DNA of 64,000 nt from Watersipora subatra (GCF_963576615.1 NC_088708.1:24869191-24933190), one strand, 5' to 3'. Positions 1 to 15,175 are shown, counted from the first letter of the stretch. Notes: generated by a model not told the origin, from the letters alone. Translations and numbers: made by a program.

Positions 1-1758
1 CAGACATTTAATCTATACAATATATAAAAGTTTCGTGAAAGACGCAAGCTGGAAAAGAGTAGCACTAACATGGGTGACTTCTATCTGTGTGATTATCTCA
101 CAGAAACGCTAGAAAAAAGACTGGGGATTAACAAAACTGTGACGTTAATGATAAAAATAGCGTCTTCCCCTTTTTACTACTTGTAGTTAAGCAGTTTTTG
201 ATTCTTACAAAGTTTTTACAGCAAAGCTTTATGTGATGTTTTACCTGTAGATTATCTGCAGGCTAATTGGTCCACTATTCAAGATTTCATGACAACAACA
301 AGTTTTCCCTTTTTGAATAGATTATTGATTTTTTCTAAATCAAATATCGCATTTCAATGGATTTTCATAGTGTTGCAACATCTCACTCCTCTGCACTATT
401 TTATCTCGTGATCACCTAACCTTCTACTATTCATAGATAGAAGTTTCCAACTGCTGTCAGCAATGTCAACACCTAGTTTTCAAGTAAAATGCAGGCAGAG
501 CTTAAGACAAATATGAAAGTAAAATTAACCCCAAGATTTTACAAAAAATAAATAAATCATGCAAAATAAAAATTATAAACACAAGTTGTAAACGTTTACC
601 AAAATCTCTAGGTTATTTGAAACCTAATATACTCTATTGTAAACTATATGTGAATGTGGTTAAATCATGTGAATGAGTAAAATGTGGGTTATTATATAAA
701 AACAAAGTAGGCCCATACTGCAACAATCATCAAGTAGTTTGTTTGTTGTTGGTCTGTCGTGGTTAGTTGTACAATGTAGCATGTCTCAAGAGGCTCAAGA
801 GCTCTGATCTATATAACCATTACATATACATGTACTTATATCAACGCCAATATGGCTTTGCATATATAAATAAGAATGAAGTTGTTAAAAATGCACGAGA
901 ATTCAAATCGATAGCTACATGCAGTGAGCTGTTATAGTAGTTTTTCGTTAATTTTACCATTGATCCCTCAGGGATGTGACAAATACTAGATTTCAAATTG
1001 TCTGTAAAATCAGCAAAAACTAATATGAGATGTCCAACATAAATGACGGGAATTGTCCAAACAATCAGTCATATGTAAAAGTCATAAGCCGAGTAGAGTT
1101 GCTATTTTCAGTCTGTTATACCCTGAGTAACCATAAACCCTCTCAAAACCATGAAATTTGTTAACATTTTATGCAAAAGTGTACAGACAGAAAAATCTAT
1201 GTCCGAGCGTTGCCCAAGTTCCTATTCAAAATAGAATTCTTAGTTCTTGCAGCAGGTTTGAGTTGAGCATTTTATTTAGTTGGTATTTTTATTCTACTAT
1301 TCGGTATTATTTGACATATGCAAAGTTTTACACTCGGCTTTCAAATTGATTTTAACAATTTTTATAATTTTTATATAACTGCACGCAACTTTTTTATGTG
1401 CCTCTCCCGCTAATTAAAATCTCTGTGACACCCTCATGTGACCTTCTCATAGAATTTATCTAGTTTACTTCAGGACTAGCAGGTGTTAACATAACAATCT
1501 TTTAATCTTTTATTGCTTGGAAAAAATCAGTCCTCATCCAGAACCATTTGGATCGAGGAATAGACATTTAAATAGAAGAAACGAATAGCACTTGACTGTT
1601 ATAATAACACTGGAAACATTTGTGTACAAATAATCTATATCATATCTCATAGTCAAAGGCAGTAATTCAAATGCGCTTCATTGAAATTAGAATTCTTAAA
1701 GACCAAAGATAAGGTGTCAACACGCTACGGTGATAAGAAAACCAACAGAGTGACTTAC
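1..1758. other. Non-coding or unresolved sequence
   Basis: AT-rich sequence downstream (on the minus strand) of the exon ending at 1759. The minus-strand gene must continue here or beyond the window edge, because that exon ends in a good splice donor, but I could not find a convincing next exon. No transposon ends or tandem repeats were recognised. Confidence 0.4.
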
Positions 1759-2857
1759 CAGGTCTGTGGAAGCTGGCTGGTGGCTGTAAGTTAGGCGTGG
1801 AGACTGAGCCTTTCTTTACAATGTTTCCATTCTTATCCAAATAACTTGTCTGATAGAATTTTCCAAAGTTCATATTTGTGCGACAAGACGGGCTGGCAGC
1901 CTGCAAAGAGCACGAATGATCATTGCTGGCTTTAGTATCACTAAGCTGCACCATGTCCCCAGACAGGCCAGCCCATACAGATAGATGATTAGCTACTCGA
2001 GACTGCCTGATCAATACCACAAGTATGATCTTTCACTTCACGACACTTGCACAGATCAGCTACCTATCAGTCGTCTAAAATAATTAGACCGAGCTAGAAG
2101 AGAAAGCCAACTCTCACTCACTCTCTCACGCCGAGCCAGCATTCATCAATGAGCTATTCACTTCATCGGCAGCAAAGGTCAAAGAAGCAGATGAAAAATG
2201 TGAAGCAACTATGTGGCTCCTACGCAGTGATAGTAATTATTATGCACTATTTATATACATCAACTCATTATAATATAATCACTGGGCTAGCTAACAACTT
2301 AAGCTATAACCTTCATGAACAATATTCTAGATATAGTTACATATTTATTGTGAATAAATGGTTTCCACTAGATGCCACTATTTCATATGAATGTAGGTAG
2401 ACCTAGCAAACAATCTCACAAGCCCAAACATGAATGTGTCACAAAAACGTATTAATATAGAATATTTGTCAGCTTGTTAGATGCTTCAGGCAACACAGGC
2501 AGAAATAAGTACACCTGAGAAGCAGCTAAGGCTCCTCCCGCCATTTCCTCAGTGATAAAACTGTAGTAACGGCTATAACTATCTATTAAGCTATCCAGTG
2601 TCAAGGCCTCCCATGTTGCTCTATACACGAAAGAGTTGAGTGAATTCAGCATGAATTTGAAGAAGAAATATAATACATATAATCCTCACTATATTCTTCT
2701 TATGAAATGCATACTAAGTACACAAGGCTTACTGATGGATATGTAATCATGAATAGATGACGCAATACGAGGCCTCGCCTGTGATTTGGCAGATGGGTTG
2801 TACTTACTAGGCTATTAGAAGAGAAGGTAAGTGAGCCGCCGTTCACACCTGCACCAA
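1759..2857 (-). CDS. Two internal exons of an unrecognised minus-strand gene
   Basis: Exon 2857..2808 follows acceptor tttgcag and ends at donor gtaagta; it reads GAGVNGGSLTFSSNSL after a split first codon. Exon 1900..1759 follows acceptor ctctttgcag and ends at donor gtaagt; it encodes 47 residues containing NFGKFYQTSYLDKNGNIVKK and SVSTPNLQPPASFHRP, then one base of the next codon. The first exon enters with two bases of a codon and leaves in phase 0, and the second enters in phase 0, so they join cleanly. Both have strong splice sites and non-random composition (Ser, Pro, Asn, Gly), as in a low-complexity cytoplasmic or cytoskeletal linker; that role is only a guess. No family was recognised. 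The incoming phase also fits the donor at 33091, so these may be 3' exons of the gene starting at 35101. The gene continues off the left edge. Confidence 0.6.
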
Positions 2858-5800
2858 CTGCAAATGAAATACACCCACTGATAAATGTTCAACGTTGAAA
2901 CAGCAAATAAAATGCTCACCTAAAACAAAACTAACAAAAACTACCTTTAATAGTCAAATGAAATCATTGCGTGATGCAAATAGATGCAATAAAGACTGCT
3001 AATTTTCTCAAACACAAACAAACTAATAATTAAATGAACTCAAACATTTGTTCAAAATAATAAATATATTTTATTCATTACTACATTTCGTAAACAATGT
3101 GACCAATTGTATAAGCAGTTGATCAGCTGTAGGCTATCAAATCACAGCTGCAACAACAATGATAGAATTGTCACAAATCTCGAGTGAACATTAACAACAT
3201 ACCAATAAACAGCTGATTTCACACCAAATATGATGCTAACTGTTCACTACAACGTAGCGGAACACATGCAATAGTACGCTAAGATCAGATTATTTCCAGT
3301 ACCTTCTTCCATTCCGTGCAAATATTAAATAGACATCAATCCAAGAACTGGCAGCTATTCATGTTCTATTATTAAGTAAATACAAGAGAGCTCACAGCTG
3401 CGCCCTGCTATTACAAGTATGCAAGCAACTTCAGCCTGCCACAAGTGGTACGCTACAAAATAGGAAGTACTGAGTTACCCTCTCACGGTATAGAGTAAAG
3501 GTTCATTACCTGGTCAAAGCCTTTAGTATGATTACTTTGCTCTTTCAAACTACAGGTTATTTCCATCCTATGAAACCAAGGAAAATCTTAAGATCTAAAA
3601 GGAGTGCTTGACCTCATGATTAGTGTTTTATATCCAATTAGTTATGCAAGGTATTCAGAACCTGAATGCGCTTTCGCTCAAGGAACCAGCGGATTATAGA
3701 AACTACTGGGTTAACATCGGACAAAGCGTACCCGTTTGAGGTCTTTCACGTAATCTTTCTCCACTCATTCTCATGGAATTTTAAGCTGTATCCAAGAAGG
3801 AATTATCACCAGTGACTATATTTGCGGAGGGTCTATAAAGGACAGTTATCAGCTAAAGACGGACTGATAATTCATGCATGCACATTCCTGTTTCACGTAA
3901 ATTTCATGCATATTTTTGAAGCTCCCATGAGGCGAATGGCCCTCCAAGGATTCATTCACGCAATGGTACTAGAATTTCCACAAACCAATGTTGGTCAGCA
4001 TATACTTAAATCATGACCAATGATTATGATATATATATATATAAATGTACTATAAATATATATTATATATCAGTTCACTCTGTTACAATTGTTACAAAAA
4101 TTGAACCCAGCGAGGACTGAAAGAACAACAGAAATATATACACAAATAATCTATTGCAACATATAATAATATAATATAAGGTGTATGTACATGTAGAAAC
4201 ATAGCCTGAGCCATGTTTACAGTTTGCAGCAGCCATGCGGTGGATACATTCAACTGCTACTGGGACCGCCAGTCACAAGATGATATAATTTTTTAACCAC
4301 TAGTTTTATATTTAAGCTATTGACAGCACTCTGTATGGGGCCAACTGGAGTTATTGAATGGTGAATGAATCGTAAGAAACCCACTACGGAATAATTTCCT
4401 TATATCTGTAGTAGGTAGGTGAAAGCCTTCATGAATTGGTTACTGTCAACTACATAACTTTGGTGATTTGCTTACAATCTAACAATGAGCAGTTTAAATG
4501 GTCTAAAAGCAGTCTAATTACAAACCAATAGGTCAATAGAATAACACCAGACTATGATGTTCTAGCTCGCCATTCCACCATCACAAAGTAGAGCTTGAAT
4601 CCTCACTATTCCATACCATAAAGCTTTTGTTCGAGCAAATGATCAATTCAATTACATTTTATCGGGTCATTTTTGCCCTGTTTGTTTGCCAAACTCTTCT
4701 TTTCTGCCTTTCCTGATACACCCAACTTCCATTCTCATTCTTTTTATCTAATCTAGTTCTTTTACTATCTATCAATTTTTAACTTCCAAAAAAGTTGTCA
4801 CCATTTTGTCATTATGAGTAACAAGTTGGTTTCATTATCCGTTTGTTGTCAAACTCTGATTCTCATCATCAATTATACCCGATAGCATTTAACCTTTAAT
4901 CTCACAAGACTATTAAAGCTACAAAAAAGACTGAAGATATTAGAAATCAGAAGCATAATCGCGTGTAGTTGGAATCATGCTTTAAATGCAGACCTTCTGA
5001 ATCGTCTCTATTCTTTAAAATCACCTGCCAAAACTCAACGGCCAACATCAATGATTGCTACTTCTAACACCCGCAAGCGCAATTTCTGACACACAAGCCT
5101 AGCCTGATCTAACAGGCCTGATTGACGGATAAAACTTCTATAATTAGGTAATAGCAATCTTGCCCTCGCAAATGACTTTCTCAGGGCATCACATTAAAAA
5201 TACCTTATTGTTTCTTTCTACTAAAAAAGTTGCTCAACAAAAAATAGTTGTGTAGACGAGTAAAATCAGCTGTCACTTGAAATATTAACAGCTTTATCTT
5301 AACAGTCAAAAGAATAACAAGGTAGCGGGTGTGTTACTCAAATCGTGTTTCTCATTTAGTACAGACATTGTTTTTATCTAGCTATGCGTAATCAAAAGAT
5401 ATACAGAACCCAATGATGCAGCCGAACTGAGTATTTATTATGATGAAAGCTTGGAAAAGTAGTAGTTAATAAACCTGCAATTGAGGATTGTCTATCTTCA
5501 TGCACGCACAATATCAGTTCACATTCGCAATTGATGATAAACCACCACTGCTCATAATTCCATACCAAGTTTCGTATACCGCTTTTGGTAAAACAAAGAC
5601 ATTCACAACAACGTGAACAAGGTAAAGTATTGCTCCACTATGACAGCATCAGACCAAAGTTAGAATAGCCACGGATGAGCCACGTTTATGATCCCCGTAA
5701 GTAAACGATTCAGAGATCCGACACAAGTGCTTACAACAATGTACTTTTTGACTTCATTCAGTATATCTGCTTGGATAAAAAAGGATCTTAAAAAACTACT

Positions 5801-8800
5801 CAATGCGTTTCTATACGACATCCTTAAGTGATGCAGAAGATTATAGTAAAAATACAAAATTAAAAAGTACATGCGTATAGTAGTAAATCAATAGCAAAAA
5901 AGGTGATGACACCCCCAATACCTGTATAAAAAGGCTTTTCAACTGGTTTTAAGTACGTACATGTATAATGAGGCTGTGCTGATAGGGTAGTTTGTAAACT
6001 ACTAGCAAGCAAAGTTTGTCTTTCCTTAGAATAGGCTTTAAACCAAGCATTACACTCGTATTGTTATTGTGCATTGTGTAGACAAAAAAAGTTGAAAGTG
6101 TGAATTTAATCTAAATGTTAACTTTATGGTAAAACAAACCTTGTTGAAGGACTTCTAGTTCAGTAGCCAGGCACTTAACAAGGTTTGATACGAGCCAATA
6201 AAGCTTGTCACTTATAAGGATTGATGATCTCTACCTTGTTGTTAGATAAACGCCTCCGATTTTATAATAGCCTTAGCTACCTATCAGCATCACACACTTC
6301 TCTCACCTACTTGACCTTTGTGAATACTGAAGCGCAGCAGCTCAAATTCCAACAGTTCAAACGCTTGTTGATAATAAGCAATAATTGTGTAAACAGTTTT
6401 ATCAAGCCAATGAAGCTATGTCTCTGTCACATCACATTAGATCAGCGCTTGTGTTGTCATAGTAATTGTGGCACAAAAACTGTAAATGAATAGCATTAGT
6501 AGTTACTTACCAATGCAGGAGTCATTTTGAAAGATGCCAATGTGCATATGAGATGGTTTCCTTTTTTCTAAAGCAACTTACTTACATATTGTTTGCATAA
6601 TCAGGAGTGTCTTACTAACATGATGACAGTCGCCCATTTTAGATGTTTCAAAAGATTTCGGAAGCCCTTGGGAAATATTCATTAGGATTGTATCAATGCC
6701 ACACAGCATTATATTGCTTTAATTTTATATAATCATAAAACGTAAAGCATTTATCCATCGGAAAAATACATACAGTTTGATGCTTGTTGTGACGGTGATT
6801 ATTGAACATGGTTTTTAAATAAGAATTGTTGACCCATTATAAAGATGGGATAACTCCAAATAAGAAAAAAATTGAACAATCATTACAGCAATGATAAATC
6901 AATGAAATCACAAAGTCTCCTCTTACCCTATGCCATCATATATCAAGCTACTCATCAACCTTCGGCTTTAATTTTTAAATATTTCGTCCTGTTTGGCATT
7001 GATCTTTACAAGACCTACACTATATATCACCTTCATGTTACCACTACAGAAAATTAAACAGAAGAACAAATTATAAAAGGGAAATAGTTTTCATCAAGCT
7101 CCAAGCGTAATATTTTATGTAAAGTAATGTCAGCTTAAAGTAATATTAGCTCAACGGAATAGCTTGCACTACAAACTGAGAAAATGGAATGCACAGCAAA
7201 AAAACTGACCAGAGGATCCATTGTAGTTCATTCACTCATTTAAATTAAAAGACACCCAGATAATCCTCAGGTAGTCATTACATGTGGACACTATGTAGTT
7301 AAATTCCTCCAAGTCTAGTTCCATCATAAGCTACAACCAACCAAGCGCGTGCAGGCAGTCATAAAAAAGCCAGTATGCAGATAATCATAAAAATGAAACT
7401 CTATATTCAATTTTTCAAGCACACCTACAAAAAGAACATTGCAGACAGAAATAACTTACTATTGTCAAAAATCTGGGTTCAAAGAGTAAAAGAATTCACT
7501 GCAGAAGCCAGGGGTATAAAACTGCCAATCACTGAGAACTATCACATAAATCTTGCAGAAAGGGCATTAAATGTCCCTGGTATCCATTTTTAATCTTTAA
7601 CAAGGCGGCCTATAAATTCCCAAAAAAAGTAGATATATTCCTGTTTATATTCATGTGTTGAGGTCCACATTGCGCAGCCATATGTTAGCTAATAGACAAG
7701 AGTATGGTTAATGTAAATTGCATTACACAGCACACATTCTAGTATACTAATGTCATTTTTAGGTAGAATAACATGGCTAGTCTTAAAGTCTAAACCTTCA
7801 TGTAAATTGAGGCTATTTTCTCAACTAATCGAGAGAACATGTCCAGACATTTTCAGTAGTTAGAAATATTTTTGCATGTCAAAACGGAGAAACCAAATAA
7901 TATTGGTGATAATCCATTTTATAAATATCTAAAATATTTGGATACAACGTAAATTAAAATAGTTGGTTTTTAACTTTGATGCCATGAAGCAAGATATTAA
8001 AATCTAAATTTGTATACTTTCATAACAAAACATCGATTTATAATCACCTTTAATACAATAATATTACATGACAATAGACGAAAAGATACAAAAATGAAAA
8101 AATTTCAAGTGCTATAGGCAATTAAAGCTAAAAAAAGTTAATGTTTACTGCAGAGGCTTTACTGCAAAGGTTTACTAAACATGAGAAGCTTTACAAAAAA
8201 AAATTAACTTACTCAACAAATTAATTAACACTAGCAGCGAATGTTATAACTCTTTTTCATCAAAGCACTACTAAGCCATTCAAAAAATCGCATATCTTTT
8301 TAATTTTCTAATCATGTTCAACTATCATGTGTTATAGTTAGTGTTAACTCTGAATTACAGTTGCATTGCATGTTTATTTGCTTTACTCATAAACAGGTCA
8401 CCAAAAGAACTAGGTCGACTTTAAAAAGTAAGTTTCCTGACGCTTATTCATAAAATAACTAATAATCACATATTGCTAAAGAACTGCAAAAGCACAGTTA
8501 AAATATAATAATCAAGAATCAAACTTAGGGGATCCCATAAACGCACTGAAATCCGCCATTTGGGCAGGACTCTCTAAATGATTATAGATTACCTGCGATA
8601 TATTTGCTCCACACCATAAGGAAACTAAATAGTTTCAATATTTGGTAATATTCAATCGGATGCATATATACACCAACTATACAATTAGCAAGCACTTCAT
8701 ATTAGCATTCTTTGTTTTTGTACATAGAATAAATTATTGTTGTTTACTTTGATGTTTAAATATCTGCTATGTATTGTAAGATTTATAAGATATAAAATGG

Positions 8801-11800
8801 GCTATTCAGCGAAAGCTAAGCTGTCCTGAATAGAAGATCACAAATAGCACTTTCTAAACTTTTTACCGAAGCAGATTTTAGCTCAATCACTGAGCCAAGA
8901 TCTGGTCTTCAACAAATCAGTTAATCCAAGAAATTAGAGTGACAGCAGGCACTTAAGAGGGTAGTCATAAGTTTATGGCTAAAACTGACCGTCTTGCGAT
9001 GAGACAGTCCGACATGTGAGAGCAGGTTCCTCTTTGTATATAAATCAGTCAAGTAAAACTGCCTGATTGGCATTGAAGAAACTTCCTTCGCAAAGATGTA
9101 TTGGCAGTAGCAGATCTGCCATAGCAGCTTGCACTAGAATAATCAAAAGCTCATCTAACTTAGAGAATTTTACTGAGGATACATTTGCAAGAACTGGCTG
9201 TAAAGACAGTAGAATGAAAAAGTTAGTCTACTGTCAATGACTGTCAATGAATAGAAACAGCAGCAAAAAAGAGCAAAACCATAATCTGTAGAATCATTTT
9301 CAAAAAGCAACTCAAGCATATCATGCAGTTTACAGAGACTTTACAAATCTTTGTCAGGTTACTGATCCTATCCCCTGTATTGCTGATTTCTAGCTAACTT
9401 TGACAACACTATCAGGGTCAAGATTTTAGGCTATTACGAATGCGTAGACTAACAAGAGCTGCTTAGAATTTAAAGTAGCAAATTACGAGATGCCCTGCAG
9501 GCAGTGATGTTAAATATTTTTCTCCTAAAGTCTACAACCTCTTTTTCTCTGGCATCCCAAACAACACCAGTATATCAGGGAGCTTATTTGTATAAATAAC
9601 AAGACGATATATAGTAGTGTGTCAAATAATGTAAAAATGCAGTGCCCCTATATACCTGAAGATTGCACTAAAAAGTGCTTGAGTCTAGAACTAAAAGGGA
9701 TCAGTGAATGCAATTACATAGGTACATCAACTGTAATTCAGTAAATTGTTTGATGAGACGTTCATCTGATAAATGAAATACTCCAAAGAATTCAAATATG
9801 TATAATGCTTTAGCATTACATGGCCAGAAGTACATGCCATGCTGAGATGCTAGCAGAACACAGAAAACGAATGGTTTTACAAAGAAATATCATTTGCTTA
9901 CTTCACTAAAGAACAGAAAATACCCTTTTTTACAGATATGTTTCTTGTGAACTGACAAGTCAAGCCACAACTAGCCGGTCATCACAATGTAAGGACAGAA
10001 ATGCAGGTACGGATGCCGAATGTAGATTTTTTAGGTACAGAGCATCTTGCATGTAGCTGCACATAGAAAAGGTGCTGAAAGTTTCTGAAGTTGCCTGTCC
10101 TTACTGTAGCAGGTCGTTGGATCTGACTCCTTTGTTGACGACGTCCATTACAATGCGGTACAGAAAGACAGAAAAGGTAGCAGCATTAAGCTTTAGTGGT
10201 TAACATGTTTTGATGTGTGGGCAGGTCAGAATGACATACTATATTTAATGTTCTATTTAAATATTTAAACGTCTAAAATTATCGTTCTAGTAATAGAATG
10301 TGGCTTACATAATGAAGCACCATCTTCTGAAAAATTTCATATTGTTGATCAACTGCAACTGGTTAAAATTAACATGTTCAATGGCTATGAATAATTTACT
10401 GCATGCTTATATCTACCAGAAAACGACAAATTATTTTAAAAAATATTAACTTTTTAGGCTTGCTAACAGAAATCTTTTGCAGCATGTGCACAACTCTTCG
10501 ATACTGGCAGATTTTGAAAAGATGATTTCCAAAAGGAAAAATAATTGTGAAGTTAATAATTTATCTCTGTTACTTTGAATCCTTAACTTGAAGAATTTCC
10601 CATAAATCAATTAGTTTGCAGGCCATACTACAGCAAGTTCAACCAGATAGACGCGTTTTTAGAAGAGTATCTCATTAACTGAAAGTAAATTTCAACTTGA
10701 TCTACCATCAGGCATGCTTGCGTGAAAAAAGGAAACTGTAATTCTACGTCAGTAGAATGAAGCAAGGAAATTAAGCCAATGCTCTCTTGCTCAAGTCAAT
10801 TGACTTGATCAGGAAAGTACAATAATTCATAAAACATATCTTCAATGCGTTTACATATAGAGCATTAAGATGAAACCACAGTTCTGGATAGCATATTTCG
10901 GCATTTTATTGTATCATCCCGAAGCAGACGGACTTGCTAAACGATTTACATAAATAGTCGTTGGATACACCGCACATGCAATTATGTTGTACAGGCATTT
11001 GTCATACATACATAGATACTACACGCGGCTAAACTTGTAGGCTATGAACGAAGATTCTTCGCCAAATATTTATCGTTGTCCAAACTGTGCCTTGATATGG
11101 CAAGACTTGTACAATTCTGTTATAAATGAACATCCCTTCGTACTGTCTATGGGAGTTCTACAACATACTCCATCTATGGAGCTCTAGATAAGGTCACGGA
11201 CATTATCGCACGCGCATTTTGTTGATCTGTCCAGCGAGCTACAAATAATTCCATTTTAATCATTTTGTATAACGTAGATGTTGTTGCTTTTGAGAATGAA
11301 TTTTAAACGGAAGTACTTCAATTGAATTTGCAAATTTGGTTTAGCTTATGCTATTTTTGAAGATAAATATTTACTTTGTCATGTTGGTATTCTATACCAA
11401 TATTACTTTATAGGGGCCAGGCCAGGAAAAAATGAAAATGAGTGAGAAATCGTGGGATTTTTGCCCCAATTTCCACAATTTTATATATACTATCATTGAT
11501 ACATCAATTGTCCCAAAACCAAATTTCAAGCATTGCCCCACTTTTGGGTTGGCAGGCCTGAGCAGGGCATTTTGGTAAAGTGACCCTTCTTAATGCCCTC
11601 ATACGTTACCTGATATTGTCTAGCATTGTCCTCGCAATTACGCCGAAAGCACCTAGAGTACTACATAGCGTAACGTGTTCCCTTGAAATAATCTTGTACT
11701 ACACAGCACGCTTAGCACATTTTATTTACGTGTTTTAGAACATTTCTTTCACAAAAAGTTTACCATAACTGAACCCGAAGCGATGAATAGATTAGCCCAA

Positions 11801-12212
11801 TAGGTTCATTTATTGACTGAGTAATCAAAGAGATGTAGAAAAGTTTGCTAACACACCTTGGCCACAGAAACTTGACAGATATTTCTTTTTCCATTCCTCT
11901 AACAAAAGTCATGATCATCTGCATCTACACCTTGCCCAACAGTAATATATTTAGCCAATGGACTTTTTCTATATTAGAGATTTTACACCCAGGTTCTTGC
12001 TTACCATTACTCTTATGAAAAAATTTTTTTTTAGATAATCATATAATCATGATTTATCTAAAAACAGTGTTTAAGCTACTTCATGCTTGCATCTTCTATT
12101 TTTATTTCATTATACTATATAACTTGCCTCGTTGTTGTACATTGAATCTGCGAAAGAAAAAATTTTTGCAAGCTCATCCTATAATCCACTAAAGAATTTT
12201 TCTAGCTTTATA
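2858..12212. other. Long gene-poor stretch
   Basis: About 9 kb of AT-rich sequence with no exon I can support. Visible items are a short TA-rich tract near 4028-4070, a perfect 18-bp palindrome at 10791-10808 (centred on CAATTG), and a weak reverse-transcriptase-like trace on the minus strand near 7620-7740. It could be intron of the minus-strand gene whose exons lie at 1.8-2.9 kb and possibly 33-35 kb, or intergenic. Confidence 0.4.
7620..7740 (-). pseudogene. Possible LINE reverse-transcriptase remnant
   Basis: Minus-strand reading gives INHTLVY, a stop, then LTYGCAMWTSTHEYKQ. The pattern Y-x-L-T-Y-G-C-x-x-W-x-x-T resembles the region just after the catalytic palm in non-LTR retrotransposon reverse transcriptases. 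There is an in-frame stop and no longer conserved context, so at best this is a decayed fragment. Assignment rests on a short motif only. Confidence 0.25.
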
Positions 12213-13025
12213 CAGGGAACCTCTATTTAAAAAAGACTATACATACAAAGTTTTAAAGTTATGAAACGTCTTTTGGTAGAGATCTTGCTTTGACTTACAG
12301 AAGATACTTCTAGTTACGAAAAGCCTTTTCTACTTTGGCCTGTTTGTTAGTTTCGTGTTTTGGCCCGTTGCTTCTCGTGGGTACGACTCAGAAGGCCTCC
12401 TCACTCAGTTTCTTTTATTAGCGAAAGTCAGTAAACGACAAATGTTTTGCTTTCAGTCGTTATATATTTTGGAGTTATCTTATATCGCATACATGGCAGT
12501 GTAGTTTTTGTTTCTAGCAATTCAAGTTCTATGTTTTCGGTATGATGGCAGTTTTTTCAGTTCGTGCCGATGTATATAAATCTTTCTACTTATGTTTTTG
12601 AAAACATTTATTCTAAGCAAAACAACACTAAGACAACACAACATCCTCGTCCTCGTATGATCTTCATCTTCAAATTTTCTGTGGTCTTTTCTTAGCCTTG
12701 TTTAGATGGACAATGTTAAAGGTATACAAACAAACATACCGTTCATAGTTTTCAGTTATTTCTCTGTTTTCTTTCACCTCTTTCACATGTACTTTTTCTA
12801 TTTATGTAGTAATAAAATTCTAACATGTAAATATTACAGGATTTAATCATGACATGTATTTATAGTTTATGCTAACGTTATATTTGAGTTATGTGGAGGC
12901 TTAGAATGGATCAGGGCGTTTACTTCGTAAAATCGATTTTTACTTGCAAAATTATGGAAGTTTAAAATGGATACTTATGAAACAGCTTCTTGAAAAAATT
13001 ACTTTCGTAAGTAGAGGTTTCACTG
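12213..13025. mobile_element. Mariner/Tc1-type MITE
   Basis: The left end reads CAGGGAACCTCTATTTA after a TA dinucleotide; the right end, reverse-complemented, reads CAGTGAAACCTCTACTTACG, also bordered by TA. Terminal inverted repeats with a TA target duplication are typical of Tc1/mariner elements. The 813-bp body has no transposase frame, so the copy is non-autonomous. Similar AACCTCTA/AACCTTGA ends recur at 19845, 35468-35515 and 63103-63712. Confidence 0.65.
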
Positions 13026-15175
13026 TACTTTTTATTTCACTTTTAATTAGTGATGTTTGTTTTCTTATTCTCAAATTTACTAAATGGTAGCATGCTCTTC
13101 CAAATAGTTACAAAAACTTCTTTGAGGATGGAGGGGAACCAATTTAATCAAAGGGGGACTATCAGTTAACAATGCTTTCACTTCTATTCTGTTATGTAGA
13201 TGGTATTGGTATTGCTGCTCGAGCTTGTTGCAAATCTTCAAAAAGCGGCATAGAGGGCCAATTCTGTGGTTGCTAAGCACGGTACTTTATCGATGCACAC
13301 CTTGGCCAATAAAATTCAATAAATAAATTAATTTTGACTGTGCTATAGCTGCGGTCGATGTATGATTAATTATGCAACTTATAAAAATTAAAATTACTAA
13401 ACTTGGGTCAGAGGTTTCCTAATAAATTCCCCAAAAAATAACTGTCATTGCTATCGCACCTTAGCTTCTCATATCGTCTGTGATGAATGTGTGTCTGTGC
13501 TCTTTCCTTTTTTATTGCATATGTATTACTGCACTGTGGTGAATGTAGTGTATGCTGCACTGTGGTGAAGAAGTAAAACTAGGAAAACCTTGCATTCAAA
13601 CTCTAAGTATCCATTGTTTTTCATCTTTTTCATGCACATTTGACATTTCTAAAAATGTAGATTTGTTTGCTCAGTGCCTCAGGTAGCTAGAGTTGAAATT
13701 AGGTCAGCCGACTAAAATCAATAAATCAATAAAGTTAGCCGCGTGGCAAAGCTTTATCTTGATTAAATAACCGTCAAGTAAATCCCGCTTTTCATCCTTC
13801 ATTTGAGATTTACAATGCATTTGCATACAATCTTTTTGCAAAAGATTTTACTTCATGTGGCCTACAGCAAACTTGTAATCTAACATTCTCCTTGAAACAA
13901 CCATCAAAGCTGATCAAGTGAATCGCATGAAGTTTGAAACAAGTTTTTTGAATAAAATAAGTTTTTTAGGTTAGACTATCTTTGTAGCAGTCATTTGACA
14001 CATTTAACGTCGTTTGTTTGGTTTTGCTCCAAATTTTCTTATTTAGTCAAAAGACAGCTAAAATTTTATACATTCAATATAGAGTAAACTTTTACAGGTT
14101 TTTTAAAAGTCGATAACATTTTTTAAGTAATATTTTTGGTATTCAATAAAACAAAATGGTACTTCCTAATACCGTATGAGTCAAACCTGACATGACACTC
14201 CTGCTCAACTGACCATTGGTAAAGAGAACAATATCTCAGTAGCATCTCGGTAGCAAGATATGTGAAAGATTGGTTTCGAAATTTTTAAAAGCTACAATAG
14301 TTTTTTAGTTTATACTGTGACTATAATTGAGTTTTGTTCCTTGATTTGTCTTTTATGCCATGATATGTTCAAGGGCTGCTGAATATGCACTATTATTATT
14401 GCAAAGTTCTTCGAGTCAAAAAATAATGCTACATTCTCAGCTACTCTTGATTATTTTAGACTTAGCACCATGCTGTCTCACGTGTTCAAAGACAATTTGC
14501 TTGATATGAAAATGAAAAACAAAATTGGCAACAATACATTCTGGTTCTGTTAATTTTTTTCTCAAATAAATTACTTAGTATGCAAAGAACGGTATCAGAT
14601 GTCAAAATATGTAATGATGCAGTGGCTTTGATCACTCAGAATTTATAATTATGTTGTTCAAATCTCAATAGGACTGCAGTTCTGTGTTAAGAAATATCTT
14701 TAATAGTAGTTATTATTCCTTCAAGTATTTACCTTAAGAGCAGGCATGTATTCATACAGCCAGGAAGATTGTATTTGATCAATATTCCAATGCCCAAATA
14801 TGTTTACAAACAGACAAAATGGAGAACTCATTTTGCACTGTTTTTTAATGCTGTAGCTTTTTAATGGCAGCAATAAAATTTTTTGTATGTTTTTGGTTTC
14901 AAATTCAAAATAAAATTCAATTGAATTTTATGATATCAAACTGATATGAACAACCATGGTAGAAATAATCACCCTCAGTCTTGTATAAAAATCGGTGTTG
15001 GTTGTCAGTGAATGAAATCTTCATGAATTCTCAACCCCATGCACTAATGAGTTTCAAACTTTTGGGAATCAATGAGTTCAGTGTAGGATCAACCTTTGAA
15101 CTAAAGAAGTGCAATTGCAGTTAGAAGCTGCTTGTTAGTCAAAATCAAAAAAGCTTGTCCTGACTTGCAGGAGCT
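13026..15175. other. POLR1D upstream region
   Basis: AT-rich sequence without recognisable exons. An acceptor-like cttgcag lies immediately before the POLR1D start codon, so a 5' UTR exon and the promoter probably lie somewhere in this stretch or further left; I could not place them. Confidence 0.35.

Noticed and set aside
2452-2652. Candidate exon ATWEALTLDSLIDSYSRYYS
   Set aside because: Lies between the exons at 2857 and 1900, which already join in phase; entering from phase 0 it hits a stop.
7375-7593. 72-codon plus-strand frame ending NLAERALNVPGIHF
   Set aside because: Composition is mildly coding-like but there is no promoter, splice or family evidence.
10791-10808. Perfect 18-bp palindrome
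   Set aside because: Isolated, with no loop, repeat partner or nearby gene; expected occasionally in AT-rich DNA of this size.
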